From Candidatus Nitrosotalea okcheonensis (lineage in GTDB: Archaea; Thermoproteota; Nitrososphaeria; Nitrososphaerales; Nitrosopumilaceae), in the NCBI RefSeq assembly GCF_900177045.1, contig NZ_LT841358.1:513073-577072 (forward strand): a stretch of DNA of 64,000 nt. Reading direction: 5' to 3'. Under the pieces are notes generated by a model that ran no database searches, was not told the DNA's origin, and worked only from the letters and a program-made list of their open reading frames with translations. Below, piece by piece: positions 42,069 through 49,671 of the stretch. Numbering within the stretch: position 1 is the stretch's first letter; every line of letters starts with the position of its first letter. A program made the translations under genes and the position numbers.

Positions 42069-43670
42069 TTGACTTTTAAAAAAATCATAGGCATAGCGGC
42101 TTTCATAACGGTAATTGTGTTAGCTACAATTTTGTTTAGCAACTTGGAAACTCAAATTATGACAGAAAATAAAAAAACAACCGATGAGAGATCTGCAAGC
42201 GAGCTAACTTTACAAAATGTCAACATTTCAAAGAATATTCCAGATTCCGTATTCAAAAGCAAATATGTGACAATCTATTCACTTCCAAATAAAACTGGGC
42301 CAAACGGAATTTTAGTCGATAGAAACGATGTGGTTTGGACATCTGGATCGTTTTCGCAGTCATTGTTTAGATTAGACCCTAGAGATGGCAATTTGACTTC
42401 ATACCTCATACCAGAAGAAAAACATAGTAACACAATGGTTTGGTCTATGGTGGAAGACAAAGATGGAAACATCTGGTTCTCTCAATTTGGTTCAAACCCT
42501 CTCTGGTTGTTTGATCCTCACATAAAAAAATTCAATTCTTACCACACAAGTTATCCTCCGTTTCAGATGAAAGTAGACAATACAACAGGCGACATTTGGT
42601 TTACCACCCTGATCGGAAATACCGTAGGCGTAATTCAAAAAGTTGAAAATAAAACAGAATCTTCATACAAGATAATTGAATTTCCATTAGGAGCTAGTAC
42701 AACTCCAAGCGGTTTATTTCTCAAAGATGATGCTGTATGGGTAGCAGAATTGAGTACCGGAAAGATAATCAAGTTTAAGATTCTCAGAAATAATGACGGT
42801 CTTGTTGTCAACATAATAAAGACATTGGAGTTACCGCAGCCTGATAAAATCAGATTTTCTTCACCCATTGATGTTCTGGTTCAAAATAACGAAACAATAT
42901 GGGTGACAGAACATGCACCTAGCACAATTTCTGAATATGATATAAAGTCAAACAGTTGGAAAAGATTTTCAACTGCCAGAACAATTCCGCCTATACCTAC
43001 ATTGCCATTTTGGATGAGAGAAAGCCTAGACCACAAAGGCATATGGTTCAACGAACATCAAGGAGACAGGATAGCATTCCTCAACATAACAGATCACATT
43101 CTCACTGAATTTAACATACCCAACAATCAAGTGCCCGATCCATCCCCATACATGATCAATAATCCAATATCAAGACAGAACATAGCTGCACAAAATGACT
43201 ACTATTCAACAATATTCACGCTGAATCTATCACTTGATCCTACAAATCCTAACAAATTTTGGTTCTCACAGTGGGACAATAACAAAGTAGGCATGGTAGA
43301 CCGTACAGAGATTGTGCCATTTGACATACACTCTGATCTTACAAAGATCATATTTTCTGACAACAATACCACTCAAACTGCAATAATCAATGCAGTGGTC
43401 TTGGGGAAAAATATCACTATACCAAACAAGGATAACCACAATGTGATTTTTCTTAGTGCATCAAGCTCAATGAGAACTGATGGAGGATTTGAAAAAATAG
43501 TTGCAAACTTTACCACCAATACCGTTTCTTTATCAAGATCTGATCAAACAGTCCCTGTTCAACTGGTATTACAAAATGAGGGTGCAAAACCTGGAAACTA
43601 TACGGTTGGCATCAGTGCAAGCAATGGCTTGGTAACAAAAACAACATTTGTTGATTTAGAAATACGCTAG
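42069..43670 (+). CDS. Membrane-anchored beta-propeller (streptogramin-lyase-like)
   Basis: About 533 residues. An N-terminal helix (residues about 5-27) anchors it outside. The body has repeated blades with NGILVDRNDVVWTSG, MVEDKDGNIWFSQFG, DNTTGDIWFTTLIG and PSGLFLKDDAVWVAELSTG, the Trp-rich pattern of Vgb/NHL-like propellers; many N-x-S/T sequons indicate glycosylation. The ~100-residue C-terminus is beta-rich. Real virginiamycin lyase activity is unlikely. I start at a TTG at 42069, two bases after the rhodanese stop; the frame is open upstream into that gene. Function in the copper unit is unknown. Confidence 0.8.
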   Translation: MTFKKIIGIAAFITVIVLATILFSNLETQIMTENKKTTDERSASELTLQNVNISKNIPDSVFKSKYVTIYSLPNKTGPNGILVDRNDVVWTSGSFSQSLFRLDPRDGNLTSYLIPEEKHSNTMVWSMVEDKDGNIWFSQFGSNPLWLFDPHIKKFNSYHTSYPPFQMKVDNTTGDIWFTTLIGNTVGVIQKVENKTESSYKIIEFPLGASTTPSGLFLKDDAVWVAELSTGKIIKFKILRNNDGLVVNIIKTLELPQPDKIRFSSPIDVLVQNNETIWVTEHAPSTISEYDIKSNSWKRFSTARTIPPIPTLPFWMRESLDHKGIWFNEHQGDRIAFLNITDHILTEFNIPNNQVPDPSPYMINNPISRQNIAAQNDYYSTIFTLNLSLDPTNPNKFWFSQWDNNKVGMVDRTEIVPFDIHSDLTKIIFSDNNTTQTAIINAVVLGKNITIPNKDNHNVIFLSASSSMRTDGGFEKIVANFTTNTVSLSRSDQTVPVQLVLQNEGAKPGNYTVGISASNGLVTKTTFVDLEIR

Positions 43671-43682
43671 TTGAGTTAATTT

Positions 43683-43696
43683 TTTACAAATGTAAG
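43683..43696. promoter_or_regulatory. Copper-regulon operator, site 6
   Basis: TTTACAAATGTAAG, symmetric except for the outermost pair, eight bases upstream of ATTAAATA (43704-43711) in front of the membrane-protein gene at 43766. Confidence 0.75.
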
Positions 43697-43765
43697 GATC
43701 TACATTAAATACCTACGACGTGATCAAGGATACAATTTAATATTAAGAAAGCGGCCTTTGAGCAG

Positions 43766-44602
43766 TTGGAAAAACAAGCTGCTGTCCAGCGTTCTCACAA
43801 GGTGCTTATAATTATAGGATCTCTAGCCATGCTAGTCTCATTTCTCGCGTACTGGAACAACCATTCACTCATAATTACACCTGCTGCTATGCCAGCACTT
43901 CAAAGGCTTGCAGTAGTAACATACGTGATCATGTTCCTGTCTTTTGGTTCAATTGGATGGGGCTTGTATAGATTCTACAGAACAAAGATAAGAAATGCCG
44001 ATGATTCTACTTCTTCCATAATTTCAACTGTGATAAACAGCAGGAGATCAAAACAAATCTTTCTAGCAAGTGCGATAGGATATGGATTGTTTTTTGCAGT
44101 GGGCTCCGGCATAATACTCTACAAACCAGAACTGAACTTCACTGATTTTGGCCTTGCAGTTCCAATGGCAGAACTATCTCCATGCTGTGGTTTGCCCGGA
44201 CAGATGCCCATGATTCTTTCCACATTTACAGAGCACCTAGGCTTTCAACTGATACCGCTCAACTTGGTGTTGTGGATAGTGGTATCTTTCTTGGTTGGTC
44301 TGAACTTTACCATGATGGCAAAGGCATTTTCAATTGCAAAAAAGAGCAAGGGGCTTGGAATATTTGGGGCAGCAACAGGCTGTTTCGTGGGCTGCCCTAC
44401 ATGCGCTGGGACAATATTCTTTTTGCTTACTAACCTGGGAGTTACTGCTACCACCACTGCAACCACAATATTTCTTACATCATACGGGCTGCAACTTCAA
44501 AGCCTCTTCATGGCCATATCGATTCCAGCACTAGTAGCAACTCCATACATAATGGCAAAGGCAATCAGAAAATCTTCCCAAGAATCATGTTCGATAAAAT
44601 AG
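43766..44602 (+). CDS. Polytopic membrane protein with intramembrane CxxC
   Basis: A 278-residue protein with about six helices. Cys-rich motifs are ELSPCCGLPGQMPM on one side and ATGCFVGCPTCAGTIFFLL near or in a helix. The pattern G-x-F-x3-C-x2-C-x2-T is repeated in the protein at 46056-46592, so the two are probably related. A role in copper or electron transfer is suggested by the context, not proven. TTG start at 43766; the transcript may begin near 43735 after the operator at 43683 and its TATA-like box. Confidence 0.75.
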   Translation: MEKQAAVQRSHKVLIIIGSLAMLVSFLAYWNNHSLIITPAAMPALQRLAVVTYVIMFLSFGSIGWGLYRFYRTKIRNADDSTSSIISTVINSRRSKQIFLASAIGYGLFFAVGSGIILYKPELNFTDFGLAVPMAELSPCCGLPGQMPMILSTFTEHLGFQLIPLNLVLWIVVSFLVGLNFTMMAKAFSIAKKSKGLGIFGAATGCFVGCPTCAGTIFFLLTNLGVTATTTATTIFLTSYGLQLQSLFMAISIPALVATPYIMAKAIRKSSQESCSIK

Positions 44603-44609
44603 GTTTGAG

Positions 44610-45174
44610 CTATTCGCCCTCTTTGAATTGGTGAATTGACAGTATGAATGAAGGTGTATTTCCATATGCCACTACAATTTCATCGTGTTCTCCAATCTTA
44701 GTTTCATTCAAGCCTGTATTGACAATCTGCCCATTGACAAATATTTTTGGCAAAGCTCCAGAAACTGGAAAGTTCTCCGAAGCCCTCCAAATATCAAAGA
44801 ACTGACCTAGAGTAAAATCTCTAGATTTTGGCGATTCCATGCGTATCACTCCGCTGGTATCATGCGTATGCAGCCAATATAGACACGTATTGCCTACAAA
44901 TCCGATTTGTGCAGGAAACCGTTAGTGGATTTCCGTTGACATAAAAATCAAGATGCGCATGACTGTGGAGAACTACAAATTCCTTTGTGTTACATTCTAT
45001 TCCGTCTATTGATGACGCAGTGCTGACTTGCTTTGAACCAAGATCATGGCTGACATATGCTAACGCAGCAACTATGCCTGCAATAATTCCTATTGTAATC
45101 AGTTTGTTTCAATGTTTGTTAGGAGTCTGTCCGATTTCGTCTCTTCGTTTTTCCTGTTCTTTTTCCTTAACCAT
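44610..45174 (-). pseudogene. Broken HTHDTSG-family membrane protein
   Basis: The third copy of the family at 36429-36953. From the ATG at 45174 the frame reads MVKEKEQEKRRDE, meets an in-frame TGA after 21 codons, then shows the membrane helix (LITIGIIAGIVAALAY) and VLHSHAHLDFYVNG. After LTVS the frame shifts; the rest (QIGFVGNTCLYWLHTHDTSG, then FTLGQFFDIWRASE) is in another frame and ends at 44610. It thus has one nonsense codon and one frameshift. The operator at 45225-45238 and a TATA-like box (45207-45215) are still intact. Confidence 0.75.
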
Positions 45175-45224
45175 TTTCCTAGCAACAAAAAATCCAGCTA
45201 ATTGATGATATATTAGTCTGGCAG

Positions 45225-45238
45225 TTTACAATTGTAAA
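45225..45238. promoter_or_regulatory. Copper-regulon operator, site 7
   Basis: Perfect palindrome TTTACAATTGTAAA between the broken HTHDTSG gene (minus) and the DsbA-like gene (plus). The minus side has the standard nine-base spacing to a TATA-like box; on the plus side the nearest box (ATTTAAAC, about 45260) is about 20 bases away. Confidence 0.8.
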
Positions 45239-45405
45239 ATTTTTCTTTTGGACAAAAGCATTTAAACTGCAAATTATGTAAAACAATTACAGGTTACACT
45301 AGGTGAAAAAATATTTCAGAAGGAACAAAAAAAGTCACAATTGAGATTACAAAGGGGACAGTTCTTCTCTTTGCCGTTTTTCTTGTCACAGGATATTTCA
45401 TAGGA

Positions 45406-46053
45406 GTGGTGTTCCCGGTTAACAACATAGGAGTTACAAAAGGATCCAACATTCCTCTCGAACCGCAACAGCCGTTGCATCAGCAAGCGCAGCAACAACT
45501 TGCAAAATTGCAGATACCGTCATTTGCACAGTACAGAGGATCTAATTCGGCTCAACTAAACATAGTGGAGTTTGGAGACTATCAATGTCCATTCTGTGAA
45601 AAGTTCTTCCAGCAAAACGAGCCACAGATTCTACAGGATTACATAAATAATGGAAAAGCAAAATTCTACTTCCTCGACTTCCAGTTTCTTGGTCCAGATT
45701 CTCTCACGCTTGGAGAGGGAGCATGGTGCGCAAACGAGCAGGGAAAGTACTATGATTATCATGATTACATTTACTCGCATCAGGGACAGGAGAACTCTGG
45801 TTGGGCTACACCGGACAAGGTCAAGGCACTGGCTGTAGACATTTCCGGTCTTGATGCTACAAAGTTCAATTCCTGCCTTGACAGCAAAAAATACGAGTCG
45901 CGAGTACAGCAGCTCACACAGTATGGCCAGAGCCTAGGGGTGAGCGGAACGCCTACAATTTTCATAGGAAACGATCAAAAGGGCTACCTCTCTGCGGTAG
46001 GAGCACAGCCCTACGACGTCTTCAAGCAGATAATAGACAAGCAGAGGGGTTGA
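45406..46053 (+). CDS. DsbA-like thioredoxin-fold oxidoreductase
   Basis: A DsbA/DSBA-like protein with the redox motif in VEFGDYQCPFCEKFFQ, YFLDFQFLGPDSLTLGEGAW and the cis-Pro loop VSGTPTIFIGND. It should form or shuffle disulfides outside the cell. The intact frame begins at GTG 45406, but coding sequence continues upstream through a clear membrane/signal segment (GTVLLFAVFLVTGYFIG) to a TGA at 45304. A GTG at 45303 is followed by six A residues; with five it would be in frame, so a one-base homopolymer difference, or an ATT start at 45313, is likely. The next gene follows at once. Confidence 0.88.
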   Translation: MVFPVNNIGVTKGSNIPLEPQQPLHQQAQQQLAKLQIPSFAQYRGSNSAQLNIVEFGDYQCPFCEKFFQQNEPQILQDYINNGKAKFYFLDFQFLGPDSLTLGEGAWCANEQGKYYDYHDYIYSHQGQENSGWATPDKVKALAVDISGLDATKFNSCLDSKKYESRVQQLTQYGQSLGVSGTPTIFIGNDQKGYLSAVGAQPYDVFKQIIDKQRG

Positions 46054-46055
46054 AC

Positions 46056-46592
46056 ATGGATGCTATCGTGATGAAAAATGCGCTTCAAAGCGTTTTCCGA
46101 AATCCAAGATATGTGGTAATATCGATCCTGATTTCTGTCTTCACGTTTTTTATTTTCATTTTTGTCAACAACTTTTCTACGTTTGTTACAGCGATTAGTC
46201 TTGGCGCCTCTCCAACATTACTCCTCGCTGTAACGACAAACGGTGCTGTAAACATATTTGACGCATCAGGTGCAGCCATGTTTACATCGATAATTGTTAT
46301 TTCCATACTTTCAGGCATCACGATCTCCATGATAATATATCAGCTGCGGGTCACTGGGTCATTGGGAGGAAAGAAAAACCTTGCAAGTTTTGGAGGAATT
46401 TTTGGTGGCGCATTTTCTTCTGCGTGCTCGGCCTGTTCTACTACACTTGCATCAATATTGGGTGCCGCAGGAGGACTCGCAATATTTCCACTGAAGGGAC
46501 TGGAGTTTAGCTTACCTAGCATAGGCATACTTGTTGCATCCATGTATTTCATTTCCAAAGGATTGATGAAATCAGGAAAGTGCAAGATATGA
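46056..46592 (+). CDS. Membrane protein with intramembrane CxxC
   Basis: About 178 residues and four helices. The motif GGAFSSACSACSTTLASIL shares the G-x-F-x3-C-x2-C-x2-T pattern with the protein at 43766-44602. I use the ATG at 46056, preceded by AGGGG; a TTG at 46050 overlaps the DsbA-like stop. The C-terminus ends KSGKCKI. Its stop overlaps the next ATG (ATGA), so DsbA-like, this protein and the CCCHC protein form an operon. It could exchange electrons with the DsbA-like protein, an inference from order. Confidence 0.75.
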   Translation: MDAIVMKNALQSVFRNPRYVVISILISVFTFFIFIFVNNFSTFVTAISLGASPTLLLAVTTNGAVNIFDASGAAMFTSIIVISILSGITISMIIYQLRVTGSLGGKKNLASFGGIFGGAFSSACSACSTTLASILGAAGGLAIFPLKGLEFSLPSIGILVASMYFISKGLMKSGKCKI

Positions 46593-47296
46593 AATTGGAG
46601 ATACCTACAAAATACTTTGCAATAGGAGGAGCAATAGGGGCGCTTGCGATAATTTCATTTGTATTGATTAGTTACCACGAGACTTCAACTTCGGAGTCAA
46701 TGCCTCTTCAACACACAGACAACAAACTGCTTGATATTTACAATTCAATTCCGACTCAGACAGGAAAGGGCATCTTCATGGTCCAGAGTAAGAATCTGAC
46801 AAAACCGGTGGATCCTGAGCTTGTTGATCTGGACAGCCAGATAATTTCATGCAGCCCTAACGTTGATGGTCTGCTGACTTCATCACCAAACATAGGTGGT
46901 AGTTGTACAGGACCAAACGTCAATCTTGCCAGTGTAAAAGGAAAATATCTTAGCGGCCAATGTTGTGGCATTCTTCAAAACACAACAGAATATCACAAAC
47001 ATCTTGAAAAACTACAACAATATTCAAACATACCAGATATTCCTCTAAACCCATACAAAACCTCAGTAGATGTGGCAAAGAAGTGGATAGACTATGACAG
47101 CAAGACTACTCTTAACACCTCAGAACAAGCAGTATATGACAAGGCGATGAAAATCTCAACAGAGGGGCCGTGCTGCTGTCACTGCTGGCATTATTATGTA
47201 AACGAGGGAATTGCAAAAAAAATGATCCGCGATTACGAGTACAACGCACATCAAGTTGCAGATTTTTGGGACGTGTCTGACATCTGTGGGATATGA
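46589..47296 (+). CDS. Membrane-anchored Cys-rich CCCHC protein
   Basis: A 235-residue protein with an N-terminal helix (residues about 9-28) and an outside domain. Cys residues are concentrated in QCCGIL (about 124-128) and GPCCCHCWHYYVNEGIAKKM (about 193-212), where three adjacent Cys, a His and a fourth Cys make a dense metal site; a lone Cys is next to the C-terminus. The family is not recognised. The ATG at 46589 overlaps the previous stop. As the last gene of a copper-region operon it could bind copper or carry an Fe-S or heme-like cofactor; this is inference. Confidence 0.75.
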   Translation: MKLEIPTKYFAIGGAIGALAIISFVLISYHETSTSESMPLQHTDNKLLDIYNSIPTQTGKGIFMVQSKNLTKPVDPELVDLDSQIISCSPNVDGLLTSSPNIGGSCTGPNVNLASVKGKYLSGQCCGILQNTTEYHKHLEKLQQYSNIPDIPLNPYKTSVDVAKKWIDYDSKTTLNTSEQAVYDKAMKISTEGPCCCHCWHYYVNEGIAKKMIRDYEYNAHQVADFWDVSDICGI

Positions 47297-47738
47297 AAAT
47301 GAATGTGGAATAACCTTACTTCAGAATTTTAGCGAGATAATGAAACTCTTCTCAATGCATTAGTCCCATGATATGATGCCAAATTAGATCATATTCGTAT
47401 TAATTTTCATCAATGTCAATCATGTTAGTATCTTTTCCATATCAAAAAGTGCAAATCAAAATCCATAATGTGGGTATACTTCAAAGGATAGTCTCCTTCT
47501 TGTTTCTTGTATACGTCCTAGAATAGATCTGCCACAAAAGAAATGCTATGAAATACCTGTCTTGTGATACTGTCCTTGATTTGTGTAATTTTATTCGCCT
47601 ATAATCATAGGAAAAATGGTATTTCAAAAAATCATAATGTCCGATTTTTTGTCTTTTTAAGATCTCATGAACATTATTCGTAATCATAATGTCCGATTAG
47701 GACATACTAATTATACTAGTAAATTGGAGTGTTATTAG
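47297..47738. other. Intergenic stretch with a direct repeat
   Basis: About 440 AT-rich bases with no convincing gene. The notable content is the AATCATAATGTCCGATT repeat at 47630-47699 described separately. A minus-strand frame at 47481-47687 has random-looking composition and is not accepted. Confidence 0.45.
47630..47699. repeat. Direct repeat upstream of gene at 47739
   Basis: AATCATAATGTCCGATT occurs at 47630-47646 and again at 47682-47698, 52 bases apart (about five DNA turns). The second copy runs into GTCCGATTAGGAC, a GTCC...GGAC inverted repeat (47691-47703), just ahead of an AT-rich promoter-like stretch. The spacing on one DNA face suggests cooperative binding of a regulator. Confidence 0.55.
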
Positions 47739-48026
47739 TTGGACAAAATCGAATACGAGGGCACCGTTTGGGCAATAAACCACGGTTTGCCGCAACCATT
47801 GCTTGATCATTGCATAAAGAAACTGGTTGATTATGGAGTCAAAAAAGAAGACATTCAGATCACTGACGCTCCATCAGATGTAAAGGTTGGAACAATCGTA
47901 GTGGATGTGTATCCATATCACATTGAAGTAGGACGAGTGAGAACCACCCGAAATGATTCATACATAAGCGGCAGCATAATGATAATAGAGCTAAAGGCAG
48001 ATCCGGAAGGAAAATACATTGACTAG
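47739..48026 (+). CDS. Hypothetical protein, possibly regulated
   Basis: A 95-residue acidic protein of unknown family, with alternating strands (GTIVVDVYPYHIEVGRVRTT, SISGSIMIIEL-like end). No signal peptide or Cys. TTG start at 47739. A paired direct repeat 40-110 bases upstream suggests dedicated control. Downstream is a gap of about 120 bases and then a membrane-anchored protein. Confidence 0.6.
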   Translation: MDKIEYEGTVWAINHGLPQPLLDHCIKKLVDYGVKKEDIQITDAPSDVKVGTIVVDVYPYHIEVGRVRTTRNDSYISGSIMIIELKADPEGKYID

Positions 48027-48143
48027 AGTTTGTACAAATTACGCTATTAACTTGTCAGACCGAGACAGAAGATCCAAAAGCCAAAAGAGCAATAGATTTT
48101 GATTTTCAAATAGATTTATCTCATATCAAATTCTGGTTTTGGT

Positions 48144-48653
48144 GTGAGACGAAAAAAGGCTCCAGGTAAAAGCCATGTCATGCCAATAGCAATTGGCACA
48201 GGTATAACAATAATAGTAATTGTAATACTTGTCAACTATTATCTTGACCAGATGAGTATTGCAGGTCAACGATTTGGAGACCAACTGGCACAGATCCAGT
48301 CAGATCTTAAAAACGAGACCCAGAGTTTTGATGCAAACTTTACGCAGTACAAACATGGACAGATTTCAAAAGATCAGATGTTAAAGATAACTGATGCTCA
48401 TATACTTGCAGTCAAGAATATACTTCCACGATACGATGGGTTGAATGCCCCAGAGTTATTCAAACCATCATTACAGTTATTCAGACTGTCTACTGAGACC
48501 CAGATTGAAAGTGATGAAGCACTAAGAGAGTGGGTTACAACAGGAAACAATGCAACCATTGCAAAATCCGACCAGTTGTTACAGCAATCATTCCAGTATG
48601 AAATGAATGCACTCCAGTCATATGAAAGTGCAAAAACTGGCAGCTCACAGTAG
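48144..48653 (+). CDS. Membrane-anchored helical hypothetical protein
   Basis: A 169-residue protein: basic start, one helix (AIGTGITIIVIVILVNYYL, about 12-31), then a Gln/Asp-rich outside region that should be helical or coiled. There is no catalytic motif. GTG start at 48144, about 25 bases below a TTATCTCATATC box. Its last nine bases overlap the convergent gene. Confidence 0.65.
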   Translation: MRRKKAPGKSHVMPIAIGTGITIIVIVILVNYYLDQMSIAGQRFGDQLAQIQSDLKNETQSFDANFTQYKHGQISKDQMLKITDAHILAVKNILPRYDGLNAPELFKPSLQLFRLSTETQIESDEALREWVTTGNNATIAKSDQLLQQSFQYEMNALQSYESAKTGSSQ

Positions 48654-49100
48654 ACCTTTTTTATTAGCAAAATCCAATATGTTTCCCAAGTTGCTAAGGA
48701 TCTCTTTTTTCTCAAGCAGAACATTTGATGGAAAAATTATCCCAAGTGTGATGCTTAGCATATCATGATCCGTATGAGATATCAAAATTTTATGGTGTGC
48801 AATGCCTTTTTCAGTCAATAGATTTCTCCAAGCAAGAATTCGGTCATGTACATGGCGTATCTGTTGCTCAACATAATCAAGATTCATTTCCACACCATCT
48901 TCAAATATTCCAAACTTGACAAATGGCACCATCAAATAACCACCCTTTATGGGATCATGATTTTTTAGCATTTCCTGAATCATTTTATCAGCCTTGTCTT
49001 CTGGCTGGATATCACCATACTCTGGCGCAAAATAGCCTACCAGTGTCTTATTGGCATCATAGATCTTAAAATAAGCATCTTCTTGATCAATAGTCCACAT
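48645..49100 (-). CDS. Conserved-looking hypothetical protein
   Basis: A 151-residue soluble protein of unknown family. It opens MWTIDQEDAYFKIYDANKTL, continues with YLMVPFVKFGIFEDGVEMN and a His-rich stretch (GIAHHKILISHTDHDML). The mix of strands and helices looks like a globular domain. ATG at 49100. It is followed upstream by a small zinc ribbon gene on the same strand with four bases between, so the two may act together. Confidence 0.65.
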   Translation of the reverse strand: MWTIDQEDAYFKIYDANKTLVGYFAPEYGDIQPEDKADKMIQEMLKNHDPIKGGYLMVPFVKFGIFEDGVEMNLDYVEQQIRHVHDRILAWRNLLTEKGIAHHKILISHTDHDMLSITLGIIFPSNVLLEKKEILSNLGNILDFANKKGLL

Positions 49101-49104
49101 TGTA

Positions 49105-49290
49105 TTATACTGCTATCTTTTCTGCCACCTGATTTATTTTAAACGTAGCAAGACACTTGCCGCAGAAATACTCTTTTCCTGTGTTAAAGATAGTTGGATT
49201 TTTGCACTTTGGGCATTCCTTGTTTACACGGTTAACTTCAATTGGCACGATAAGGCTTGGGATCAATTCTTCAAAAATACATGTGGTCAA
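49105..49290 (-). CDS. Small zinc-ribbon protein
   Basis: A 61-residue protein with one zinc ribbon: CPKCKNP (about 26-32) and FCGKCLATF (about 42-50). The N-terminus is hydrophobic (IFEELIPSLIVPIEV). It may bind nucleic acid or act as a subunit of the protein encoded just downstream. ATG at 49290. No family name. Confidence 0.65.
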   Translation of the reverse strand: MTTCIFEELIPSLIVPIEVNRVNKECPKCKNPTIFNTGKEYFCGKCLATFKINQVAEKIAV

Positions 49291-49381
49291 ATTTAATTTG
49301 CAAGTTCTCTAATTACATCAGATCTTACACCGGGAATTGTGAAAATCAAACATTATAAACAATGCAAGGAAAAATCTATTC

Positions 49382-49663
49382 GTGATTCCCTCGACAACAC
49401 GAAAATTCATTGACAGCCTAATTGATTACTACATAAGCGAGGCTGCATCGTACAAGCAACTGGCAAAGGCATACTCTGACGAGGTTGAAGATATAAATGC
49501 AAACGCGTTTGGAATCATAGTTGGCTGCATCTATTCAGCTTTTCTTCAAGCATATCAGAACCAAAAATTAAAGCCGTTGTTAGAAGACACCCAAGAATTT
49601 ACACAGATGATCAAAATCAGAGCAGCCCAGATAAAACGCGGCATACTCGATGCCAAGGTCTGA
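49382..49663 (+). CDS. Hypothetical helical protein
   Basis: A 93-residue, predominantly helical protein (IDSLIDYYISEAASYKQLAK and MIKIRAAQIKRGILD) without Cys, signal or motif. GTG start at 49382. It ends nine bases before the metalloprotease gene and could be co-transcribed with it. Function unknown. Confidence 0.6.
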   Translation: MIPSTTRKFIDSLIDYYISEAASYKQLAKAYSDEVEDINANAFGIIVGCIYSAFLQAYQNQKLKPLLEDTQEFTQMIKIRAAQIKRGILDAKV

Positions 49664-49671
49664 CACATTTC

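Noticed and set aside
47481-47687. 68-residue minus-strand frame
   Set aside because: No protein-like pattern, and it spans the direct repeats that look regulatory.
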